Positions 21,571 to 31,373 of a DNA stretch of 64,000 nucleotides are shown here, piece by piece. The position numbers were made by a program, and so were the translations under genes. Origin of the DNA: Ectobius pallidus. Its lineage: Eukaryota; Arthropoda; Insecta; Blattodea; Ectobiidae. Each line of letters starts with the position of its first letter. Within the stretch, counting starts at the first letter, position 1. Under the pieces are notes generated by a model. That model was not told where the DNA came from and did no database searches. It saw nothing but the letters and a program-made list of their open reading frames with translations. The DNA lies in NCBI GenBank assembly GCA_964059195.1, contig CAXKWD010000001.1:213164484-213228483 (forward strand), written 5' to 3'.

Positions 21571-23147
21571 CTAGCATGTGCCCGCGGCTTCGCCCGCGAT
21601 AATTATTTCAAAAAAATAAAAATTAAGAGCATAATAGTTAAATCATTATATTTATTAACACCTAAATCACTTGGACTACATACCACGATTAGATAGCGTC
21701 GCCTGGTAAAAGCGACCTCAGATTCGAGTTCCTTGGCCCAGAAAACCCCTGTACAGTGAGTTTCGTCCAAATCGAACAATGTTTGACCATATTTAGGCCT
21801 ATATTGATTATCCCTCTTCCGTGTAGGTTGAAAATTTCATATGTCTTCGGGCCTTGATATTCTAAACAAATGAATCGTCCAGGATGGACTTACAAAATCA
21901 AGCGATCGCCCGCGATAATTATTTCAAGAATTAAAAATTAAGAGCATAATAGTTAAATCATTATTTTATTAACACCTAAATCACGTGAATTACATACCAC
22001 GATTAGATATCGTTGCCTGGTAAAAGCTATCTGAGATTCGAGTTCCTTGGCCCAGAAAATCCCTGTATAGTGAGTTTCGTCCAAATCGAACGATGCTTAA
22101 CCATATTTAGGTCTATGTTGATTATCCCTCTTCCGTGTAGGTTGAAAATTTCATATGTCTACGGGCCTTGACATTCTAAACAAATGAATCGACCAGCGTG
22201 GGCTTACAACATTCAAGCGATCGCGATGCTTTTATTTCCACGGTATGACAAAAATAGCCAAAGCCAACTGCAATTGATTTGACATTGAAATGTATTACTG
22301 AAATCTGATGCTTCGACAGCGCTAAAATCACGTTTTCTGCCAGTTTTTCACTCATAACTCGCGAACGAAAGCTAAAATTAAAAATTCGGCTTCGAGGTGC
22401 TTTCGCCCACCTTTCAGTCCATCTATCTTTAAATTTTCAGATCTTTGCGTTCAGTAGATTTCGATGGGCATCGTGGACAGACAGACAAACAGCATGTGCC
22501 CGCATGTGCCCGCGGCTTCCCCGCGATAATTATTTCAAATTATAATTATTAACACCTAAATCACGTGGAGTGCATTCCACGATTAGGTAGCGTCCCCTGG
22601 TAAAAGCGACCTCAGATTCGAGTTCCTTGGCCCAGAAAACCCCTGTATAGTGAGTTTCGTTCAAATCGAACAATGTTTGACCATATTTAGGGTTGATTAT
22701 CCTTCTTCCGTGTAGGTTGAAAATGTCATATGTCTGTGGGCCTTGACACTCTAAACAATCGAATCGTCTAGGATGGACTAACAAAATCAAGCGATCGCGT
22801 TGCTTTTATTTTCAAGGTGGGCTATGAGGTATGTTGACAAAAATAGCCAAAGCCATCTGTAAGTGATTTGATATTGAAATTTATTACTGAAACTGATGCT
22901 TCTAAAACGCAAAAAAATGCACGTTTTCTGCCAGTTTTTCACTCATAACTCACGAACGGAGGCGAAAATTAAAATTCCGGCTTCGAGGTGCACATTCCGA
23001 CCCTTTAGTCTGCCTACTTATAAAATTTCAGATCTCTGCGTTGAGTAGATTTCGCTGGGCATCGCGGACAGACAGACGGAGGACAGACAGACAGACGGAG
23101 GACAGACAGACAGACGGAGGACAGACACTTCCTTTTATTAATATAGA
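21571..23147 (-). mobile_element. non-autonomous Helitron, trimeric (copy B)
   Basis: On the minus strand it starts TCTATATTAATAAAAGGAAG at 23147 and ends CTAG at 21571, preceded by the same CGCGG/CCGCG hairpin, flanked by A and T with no target duplication. It contains the same three head-to-tail units and the same junction sequences as copy A. It is 19 bases longer, accounted for by one more 19-base unit of the GACAGACAGACGGAG minisatellite near its 5' end (about 23066-23127). No coding. Confidence 0.88.
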
Positions 23148-23396
23148 TGTAGCATTTTTATCCACAAGTTAGCGTTGTTATTTTATGGAAAACAACTATT
23201 TCACTGAAATTTTCCTCATTGATTTCAAACTTATAACTCACTGATGCTTTCACCTGATGATTCCTTTTATTAGTACATAAATTCGGCTCCGAAAGGATTA
23301 AAAAATCATTCATCTTGCAAGTAATCTTTTTCTCTCCTTATTACTTTGATTTCATATCTACATTACCTTGTGTGTTAACTCGCTGAATTTGTGTTA

Positions 23397-24521
23397 CGAG
23401 GCGCGTTCACAATAGGCCTAAGTTTCCCTGGAACCGGTTACGGAAAGAAAACACAATTTCATGGACATATTTATTGCAACAGATATAGCAAGTTTTCAAC
23501 ATATTCACCACCGGAATTGAGACATTTTCTTTAACGTGGACCATAGGCGTAACCAGGCCGACCATATGGAGGGGTTATAACATCCGCGGGGTTTGGGGTA
23601 TGGAATACCCCCCAGGGAGAGGGGGGTCCAGAGGTCCTCCCCCGGAAAATTTTAAAAATTAAGATGCAAAATAACGAGTTTTAAGCTTCCGGGGGTCCCC
23701 CCCCGGAAAATTTTAAAAATTAAGAAGGCAAAATAACGAGTTTTAAGCTGCTGGGGGTCCTCCCCTGGAAAATTTTAAAAATTAAGAAGGCAAAATAACG
23801 AGTTTTAAGCTGCTGGGGGTCCTCCCCCGGAAAATTTTAAAAATTAAGACCCAAAATAACGAGTTTTAAGCTTCCCACGCTTTATACTTGTATTAAGTAA
23901 TTTATGGGCAGACTTTAAAAAATTATACAATTTTCATTTTTTTAATCAATGGGGGGGGGGGGGGTTCAAACCCCCAAAACCCCCCCCCCCCTCGGTACGC
24001 CTATGACGTGGACCAACTTTTTAATGCCTGTGTCGTAGAAGTCTGCCGCCTGGGATTTGAACCACTGTGTGACAACCATATCTGCCTCCTTCATTCTCTG
24101 TCATTTCTTGAGGTGTAGGAAAATCACTGGGAGCGAGGTCCGGGCTGTAGAGTAGATTTTTAAACATCTTCTAGCAAGTCTCCGACGGAAGTTTGGCTGA
24201 GAAGAGTTTTAAACATCCACCCTACAGCCCGGACCTCGCTCCCAGTGATATCTATCTTTTTCTACACCTTAAGAAATGACAGGGAATGACAGAGAAGAGG
24301 AAATTATTCTCGCACTGCGGTTCAAATCGCAAGCGGCAGACTTCTACGGCACAGGTATTCAAAAGTTGGTCCCACGGTATAACAAACATTGTCAATTCCG
24401 GTGGCGAATTTGTTAAAAATAGCTGAACACTTGCTGTATATGTTGCAATAAATATTTCCAAGAAACTGTGTTTTGTTTCTGTAAATGGTTCCAGGGAAAC
24501 TTACTTTCTGGACGCGCCTCG
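23397..24521. mobile_element. fold-back mariner: two C-terminal halves head to head
   Basis: Both ends carry the same terminal repeat, CGAGGCGCGT..A followed by AAGTTTCCCTGGAACC, and both are flanked by TA (23395-23396 and 24522-24523). The right arm, read on +, encodes HPPYSPDLAPSDIYLF (third catalytic Asp of a mariner transposase) and then decays. The left arm is the reverse complement of the same region, interrupted by the hAT MITE at 23542-24005. The arms meet at about 24172-24200. Without the insert the element is about 650 bases. No N-terminal half is present, so it cannot be active. Confidence 0.85.
23542..24005. mobile_element. hAT-type MITE nested in the mariner
   Basis: Ends CATAGGCGTA and TACGCCTATG are exact inverted repeats. 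They are flanked by a perfect 8-base duplication ACGTGGAC at 23534-23541 and 24006-24013, which is the hAT target-duplication length. Inside are four tandem units of about 62 bases (23633-23877; core GGAAAATTTTAAAAATTAAG) and opposed G and C homopolymer runs near 23951 and 23980. No coding. Confidence 0.9.
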
Positions 24522-24767
24522 TACATTGTTTTACTACGTATGTATTTAGTAATTTTGAGATTATTGACGAAAATGTCAACCATTTAATTTTTCTTGGATA
24601 TAAGATCACATCCACAAATGTAACCGTATTACTATCTTATATCACGATAACATGCACAATATGAAAAAAAAAATTGCAAAAATGACCTAAATAATTATGC
24701 AAATATATTACGTACAAAGTAGCCTATATCTAAAAGTAATTGAGAACGTTCAATTCTGTGCTGTGAC

Positions 24768-25310
24768 CAGGGCCCGGATTTGATAAATGTCATCTTTTAA
24801 CTGGTGCCCACTAGTGCCAATATTCTGATTTAGGGTCATTTTTGGTCATTTCCTCCATATTTAAGTCTTTTTTTTTTTGTATTCAATGTGATTATTTGGT
24901 AATGTTTTGGCCATTTTACGGTCTATTTTTCCACAGTTCATATTTCTAGGCAACTTTTAAAAATATAAATCATTTTCTCATTTTGTGTTGTTTCTCGGAT
25001 TATACCTAGGTATAGTTTTTGTGCATTTACTTACATTGAATATCAACGGAATTTTAAATAAAGCATAAATTAATAAATCTTATTATAATTTTAATTTAGA
25101 TGCAGAAAGACTGTTGTTTGCATTTAACTGTATGTACCAATTAAGTAATTACAAGCCTATAATTGGACAACAACATAAATGTAGAATAGACACAAATCTG
25201 ATGAATAAACTAGCATTTTCATACTAATTTTAGTCTTTTTTTTTTTGTATTTTTGCAGTCATTTTATAGCTCATTTTTAAGTATTTTAGGTCATCAAAAT
25301 CCGGGCTCTA
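24768..25310. mobile_element. hAT-like element, CAGGGCCCGGATTT family, copy 1
   Basis: Left end CAGGGCCCGGATTTGATAAA, right end ATCAAAATCCGGGCTCTA. The interior resembles the reverse complement of 40985-41778 (for example the tract around AGATGCAGAAAGACTG). No target duplication is readable. Non-coding. Confidence 0.7.
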
Positions 25311-25467
25311 CTTAGTTATCCTAAAGTAAAACATTATCTGTTGCCGTTTCGATTTTTCTACTTGTTACTTTGGCCAGTAATCTTAAATAAAGGTAGAGAG
25401 GATAAGACCTAATGCTACCATAATTCATTTCCAAATACGGGGAACTAAAAATTCATACCATTCCTAC

Positions 25468-26136
25468 CATGGGCGTACGGTAAGGGGGGGTTCAGGGGGT
25501 TGAAACCCCTCCCGAAATATCTGCAATATTTCGAAGATCATAAATCATGGAAAGGAAAAAAAAAGAGAACTCTGATTCAGTTGTTACGTATTTTAGAATT
25601 TCGTACATATCAAAGCATTATTTAAGATTTGTCATAATTTATTTAAGATTCAAATTTCAAAACCCCATGGTGTTGATAGTTCTTCACCTTAATAACAGTG
25701 ATGTATTACTAGTAAACAAAAATCCCTTTGGAATCTGTCAAACGACAACTCGAATACTCCCGCCGAAATCCATCAACCTGTTTGTAAAGCCAACATTACT
25801 CACAAGCTCATCACAAAATTATCATTAAGTAATCGGCATTAATTGGGTTTTTCTACTGGTGGATTTACAGATGACTTTGAAAAAGTGCCCTATACACCAT
25901 TATGATAATTTTCAAAAATAAACTTTTATTTATAGACTCTAGCTTAAATGAGAAATCTCAAGAAAAACAGTTTCAAAGACTGAGCTACATATTAATTTAT
26001 TACTGAGTATTAATTATCACAATACAACTGTTTACTAATTTTAAAAGAGTATTAATTCACAATGTGCGCAAGGACATGGAGCTGAGACAACTTTACATCG
26101 AACCCCTCCCGAACAAAATTTCACCGTACGCCCATG
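25468..26136. mobile_element. hAT-type MITE
   Basis: Inverted ends CATGGGCGTACGGTAA and CACCGTACGCCCATG are flanked by the perfect 8-base duplication ATTCCTAC (25460-25467, 26137-26144). The subterminal GAAACCCCTCCCGAA is also repeated inverted or direct near both ends. 669 bases, no transposase. Confidence 0.92.
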
Positions 26137-26680
26137 ATTCCTACTAAGACTGAACATAAAGTTTACGTCCCATTTAGGAAGCGGATGCATTAACTCTAAA
26201 AAGAGTTGTTTGAACGTAGTTTTTAATGATGCATGGGGCATACTCTACAAATATACGTCAGAACATAAAACAGAACAGCAGCAACATAGCTCTGGAAGTA
26301 TTAGCATAGAGACAGGGAAGGGAGAACTGTTTAGAAGAAATTGTTTGTCTTTTACAGCCTCGTATTTCCGGAAATGAATATATTTTTAATGCTTCCGCTG
26401 TAACAAGTAGGCAGCTACAGAATTTCTGCGAAACTCGTAGTTCATTACTTTTGTAAATAAGAAACTGGGAGTGCACAGCTGTTGTTATTTCAAACAAAAG
26501 CCTGATTAAGCCTGGGTATATTCAAGACTTATTCTTTAAATATTATGCTAATAATCTTGCCGAAAGAAAACATTGTATAATTCATTATTATTTCATCATA
26601 CAATTTCCTTATACAGCTTGAATTAAAAATAGACCTTGTAACCCAAGATACACGAAGTAAAAGTAGCACATTACGGAACT

Positions 26681-27813
26681 AGTGTCAGAATGGTACTTTA
26701 TAAGCTTCTGTGGGGGACGGAAAATTCTGTCCGTCCGTCTGTGTGTCTGTACGCGCGATAACTCATATACGCTTTATCGGATTTTGATGAAACTTGGTAT
26801 ACGCATTTATAACGTCCACGGGAAGAAACCAGAGATGGGTCGATACCAGATTTTCTCGATACTCGATACCGATACATTATTTTTTCCTCGATACTCGATA
26901 CCGTCAACAATTTCAGTTTCAATAAATAGGTACATTAAAAATTAAAAGTTGAGAGAACTGTATAATACTAACTAAATTAATTAAGCGTGCATATTAAATG
27001 AGACAAAATTTAATACCATCAGCAGCCTATAATTATTTTTAAACTATACATTAAAACTAAAATTAGTTTTGAAACAGTCCAATTACAAGTTTTTGTTAAA
27101 AAATTACAATGGGGTTTGGACAGTCAGCTTGCTTGTTGGTTGTTGTTATTGAAACGTTTGACAGGAAACGAAACAATTAAGAATCTCTTCTGTTTGGATT
27201 TTAAAAGTCGGAAAGTCTTTACTTATGACTAGACAAAAGTCACAGCGTGGTTTTCTCCATTTCAAGGAGAAATAGAAGTATGTACTATATTTAGCAGACT
27301 ACTAACAGCAGAAAGATATACTGCATTTCCTTAAATTGCAGAATTACCGAATAAATCGAAAAAGTAGCGAGCGAGTTTTCTGAAGTATCGCTCGATGCCG
27401 ATACTATGCAAGTATCGAGAGTATCGAGGTATCGAAAGTATCGAGGACCCATCCCTAGAAGAAACCTATTGATATTCGATCAAATCGGTTGACCGGTGTC
27501 GGAGTAATGCCCAATTTAGTGCCTATTTTATGGTAATGTATTAGAAATAATTTTTCAAATGCAAATCAGTTCTCATGACAACATATTGTTTTGGTGTGTT
27601 CATATATGGCTTTGGAAGTTCCAATACAGTTAGCTATGACAAATAACACTACCCACATATTCCTTCACACATACTTATCAAATAGACATTTGCTCTTCCG
27701 TAAGCCCTACTTAATGAATCGATCTGGAGTTTTATGCATATCATAATTGTAATTATCACCGATTAAACAAAACCATTCTGGCTCTTTGTTACATCAGTTT
27801 ACCTGATTTTATT
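26681..27813 (+). mobile_element. CCAGAATGG-family repeat, copy c, split by a hAT MITE
   Basis: Collinear with copy b before 26822 and after 27458, including CTTTATCGGATTTTGATGAA and the terminal CTTTGTTACATCAGTTTACC. One of its ends is mutated (AGTGTCAGAATGG). The insertion at 26830 makes the target duplication unmistakable because copy b shows the uninterrupted text. Confidence 0.82.
26830..27457. mobile_element. hAT-type MITE, GATGGGTCGATACC family, complete copy
   Basis: Ends CAGAGATGGGTCGATACC and GAGGACCCATCCCTA are inverted. The 8-base duplication GAAGAAAC is at 26822-26829 and 27458-27465. Short TATCGAG/CTCGATA arrays lie next to both ends. Other copies are 54058-54502 (complete) and 14990-15405 (truncated). 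Confidence 0.9.
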
Positions 27814-28089
27814 ATTTATGATACAAGTGGTACAAGATAGTTTTATTTTCGGAGTAGGTCATGTTTATGAAACGAACCTGAAAGGACGAGTGAAGCAATC
27901 CTACGATCAAAATAAAATTATTTTACCACGTGTATCATACAAAATTGTTTTAGAGAGCCCTTATTGTGAAATAATAATAATAAATATTGCATATTTTATT
28001 ATTTAATTCAGCTCTATTTATACTAGTTTGAACATTGTGGTTACAGTCAAGAGTCAAGAGTGGGTGTTAATTTCAACTGATACTAAATT

Positions 28090-28246
28090 AATATCAGTTG
28101 AAATTTACTCCATAAAAATACACCAATAATAGAAACAATTGACAATCAATAGTTCCATGGCCTACCCTATTGTATAGATACAGGTCTCGATACGGCCACG
28201 CAGCTAAAAGAAGTTGGCTATAAACATAGCTGAAATTAAAAAAAAA

Positions 28247-28322
<76 letters not shown>
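28090..28322 (+). repeat. A-tailed repeat and (GA)n microsatellite
   Basis: 28090-28255 matches 7345-7530 (GAAATTTACTCCATAAAA, CAATAGTTCCATGGCCTACC) and ends in poly(A), as a retroposed sequence would. The tail runs into a GA tract at 28254-28322. Confidence 0.75.
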
Positions 28323-28324
<2 letters not shown>

Positions 28325-28690
28325 GTAATTTGAGTATTCTCGATGTCAGAAACTCGAAACTCGAAAGTCTGGTCATTTCGGTTGTCAAATTATCTTCCCA
28401 CCTGCATTGAGTAAATAATACTACAAACTGAAATGATTATTAAGTTGCCTTCTCTGAAACTCAGACTCTAAATTATCTTCCCACTGCTGTGCTGCGATCT
28501 GTAATCAACGAAAGCGAAAGTGAATGTATATGAAAACAAAATAACTGGGGCAAAGTCCACTTATAAATATGACATAAGTCACTTAGCTGCTAAAGAAATC
28601 AAAGAGAAGATGCATTACGTTTTCTGGGCCGAGGTTAAACGCTACTATATCCGGTTCATGCGCAACAATGGATGCCATTATTGCCGCGCG
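28323..28690. other. no recognisable feature
   Basis: Intronic, non-coding, no repeat match noticed. Confidence 0.4.
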
Positions 28691-28839
28691 TGACGTCACT
28701 AGACTTATCACGGCGCCATCTTGGAAACAGAGGGCAGCTTTGTTGCAGCTCCTCAGATCGAGAAATGTCACAACCAAGAAGAAAATGTTTAGATGCAATA
28801 AAAAAGAAAGATGTATGGAAATATGGGGGAAGTCTTGAA
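28691..28839 (+). promoter_or_regulatory. possible promoter-like island: CRE and YY1-type motifs
   Basis: A perfect TGACGTCA (28691-28698) is followed by GGCGCCATCTTGG (28712-28724), a YY1-type motif, within a locally GC-rich stretch. An ATG at 28765 opens a 25-codon frame (MSQPRRKCLDAIKKKDVWKY and on) that I do not recognise. It could be an alternative internal promoter, a retrocopy's 5' end, or chance. Confidence 0.2.
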
Positions 28840-29448
28840 TGAGTTCTGTGGTGCAAGAGGAATAAAGAATGCAATTTAATATCTTGTACTGACGCTTGTA
28901 CCATCTTTGGAGGTCTTAGATGCGGCCGGATTTGTATAGTTTAGCCTATAAAGACTGCCCACTGAGATGATTTCAGTCTTGCTCCCGCATGCTGATGTTT
29001 TATTTACAGCTTGTGGTATTGGATTTTTTTATGCTCCCTACAGTAAGTAGGCAGTAGAAAGAAATTACATGTAAGGAAATCTTCCTACCCCAATATTTAA
29101 AGCGATAAGGATAATGTACAGTACATTCCAAAATTAAAACAAAGTACTGTATAATATTTAGGCATAAATTATAGGTGAAAATAATGTAGTCATAAAATGG
29201 CGAATCCAGGGGAAGGGCCGCGGGTTTTCTTTTTCCATTGATTGTAGAATTACCTAATAAAGTAATATTGAAATTTAATTTTTTTACATCAGATAATTGC
29301 CCGAATGAGCAAGATACTCGTGTTCGGGTACAGTTCAGTTTATTCTAACATGCACAATTACATACAAAATACAAAACAATATTTTTATTATTTATTGAGC
29401 GATTTCCTCATTTCTGAGGTTAAACTCCACCAACACAACTCCAACAAA
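28840..29448. other. no recognisable feature
   Basis: Intronic, AT-rich. A phrase near 29320 (GTGTTCGGGTACAGTTCAGTT) resembles 39265-39290, so part may be an unclassified repeat end. Confidence 0.4.
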
Positions 29449-29692
29449 TGGTTCTAAAAGGGCCAATGTCATAAAACTTGCTTTTGAGATAACTGACTTT
29501 GAAGCCTTTATAGAAGTAATATTTTTTGCTGAGAACTTTCGACATTGGCCTCTAAGGTTTCTTTATTATGTATATTAATAGCAACATATATTGGCACTTT
29601 TAGTATACGAAAAATAAAGACTAGCCGAGCTCAATAATGCATAGATCTCATTTTCAAGAAATTGACATTGACCCTTTTAGAACCAAGCCACA
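29449..29692. mobile_element. MITE, TTCTAAAAGGGCCAATGTC family, copy 1
   Basis: Inverted ends GGTTCTAAAAGGGCCAATGT and GACATTGACCCTTTTAGAAC. About 245 bases, collinear with 51190-51442 and 58600-58850. The left terminus here has lost the TGTGGCTT outer bases. An internal CGACATTGGC echoes the end motif. Confidence 0.88.
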
Positions 29693-30455
29693 GCAATATC
29701 AATGCATTTATGTACTCACCCAATTTCATAAAGAGGATTGAAAAATCCAAGTTGAATATTACCCACAACACAGCAGTTGTTCGAGTTCCTTATCCTTAAT
29801 TATTAAGTGCCAGAATGGTAGCCTACTTTATGAGATTGTGTGGGGGACGGGAAAATGTTTGTTCGTCTTTGAAACCAATGATCATGGTGTTGCAACAAAA
29901 AGAGACATAATTTATTGCCCACTTTTTATACTTAAAAGTAATAGGCTACCGAAACTGGTAAAAGGCATAGCTCTAACTCTGGTATGATATTGTATAATAT
30001 TTTCATTAAACAAAACGCAAATTATCTTCACTAAATGTGCATTATTTTTTAAATTATTAATTGTAAGCTTGTGTTTTTAACTAATCTATAATTATAAACT
30101 CATATGTATTAATGAGTGTTAATTAATAAATAAAAATCTACAAAAATCTACCTTAAAACTAAAGTTCAATTTTAACATTTTTGCAAAAGAAATATAAATA
30201 GTTCAAGAAATCATAAATGTATTTTACTAATAAGTATATATTAATATTAAGTAATAGAAATAGAAAAATAGCTGGAAAAAATTAAGATGAAACCACAAAA
30301 TAAAAAATATAAGATCCGATTATTATAAACAACATTGTTATAATATTTCCTTCCTTTCATAGAAGCTTGCCGCCAGCCTATTGAAGAGGGTACTTGAAAG
30401 TTGCACCACGCTTCAACAAATGTCTCAATCGGAGCGCGACTAGGTAGAGAAGTAG
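29693..30455. other. CCAGAATGG-family end fragment, otherwise unassigned
   Basis: 29805-29870 matches the left end of the CCAGAATGG family (TTAAGTGCCAGAATGG then TTATGAGATTGTGTGGGGG). The remainder is AT-rich intron with no recognised feature. Confidence 0.6.
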
Positions 30456-30894
30456 CTAGAAGGTGTACCTAAATGTTCCAAATAAAACAGTTTTAATTTT
30501 CACTGTGGTTTTCATTTTATGCCCCATCGGAGGTTTAAAAAATAGCCCTCGTATTTCCGAAATTGAGGTTGAAATGGTGTAGTGCTCCAACTCTACTCCA
30601 ACTGTATCCTTTGTAATTGGCGATGAAACAGGACAGCCATCGCCTACAACATCAACAGCAGGATTTTCCAGGAATGAGAATGATGGTTTAAGCGTTCTGA
30701 AATCATTAAATCTGCCACTAATTTCTTTAGCAAGACCAGACATTTTACACAAATAACCTTCTGTTTCCACCTGAACGTCAGGAAGGCTTTCAGTAATTTT
30801 CTTCAAACTTTTGAAATGAGCGAATGTTTTAGTCTCAAGGTCTTTCCGAAAGAGTCTTAATTTGTTCTGAAAACTAAATAGACTCAGAAATAAG
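30456..30894 (-). pseudogene. hAT transposase fragment (GTF2IRD2/ZBED-like)
   Basis: The minus-strand frame is open from about 30887 to 30456: FQNKLRLFRKDLETKTFAHF, KSLKKITESLPDVQVETEGY, SGRFNDFRTLKPSFSFLENP, AVDVVGDGCP and on. This matches the middle of transposases of the group that gave rise to GTF2IRD2 and ZBED/SCAND3-like proteins, where a 'RF-DF---P-F-FL-NPF-VDV' stretch precedes the C-terminal dimerisation region. Both the DNA-binding N-terminus and the hAT C-terminal domain are missing, and an upstream stop breaks the frame. It lies antisense in the RhoGEF intron. Confidence 0.7.
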
Positions 30895-31139
30895 TTTCAC
30901 TTCCTCATAATATGTTATCATTATATTATATTAACTATATACTTTTTAAAATCTGTATCATATTTACTCTTAGCTTGTTTTCGGGAGCCTCATGCGGCTC
31001 GCGAGTCTCGTGATTACTACTGCTATAGACACTTGCGGTTGGTTGAAATTCACACATATTTTCTATACTGGATTAATCACTGATTCATGTTCTCAATAGT
31101 CTTGTAAAATTTGAAGTAATTCGATTAAATTTGTTTCAG

Positions 31140-31309
31140 GGTCAGGCGACAGTGGAGTCTGCAGCCCCTGTAGTTACATCAGCTCCCCCTGTCCGCCCCC
31201 AGGCCGCCCCCGCTACTGCGACCCCCACCTCAGCTACATGGACCGCGTGGTAATGGAGATCGTGGAAACTGAGGGCGTATACGTGAGGGATCTTCAGCAA
31301 GTCATCGAG
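31140..31309 (+). CDS. RhoGEF (PLEKHG-like) gene, start of the DH domain
   Basis: The acceptor TTTGTTTCAG ends at 31139 and the donor GAG|GTAAGC starts at 31310. With the one base carried from 19792 the exon gives 57 codons and leaves in phase 0. It reads SGDSGVCSPCSYISSPCPPP, then GRPRYCDPHLSYMDRVVMEI, then VETEGVYVRDLQQVIE. The DRVVMEIVETE-YV-DL segment is the opening helix of the Dbl-homology domain, closest in my judgement to the PLEKHG1-3 group, whose DH-PH module catalyses GDP release from Rho-family GTPases at membranes and the cytoskeleton. The helix is cut by the exon end. The rest of DH and all of PH must lie beyond this intron, outside the window. Confidence 0.9.
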
Positions 31310-31373
31310 GTAAGCAGCAATATTACGATTTCACAGAAATCTTCACTTCATTGTAACGAAAAATTTTATTATA

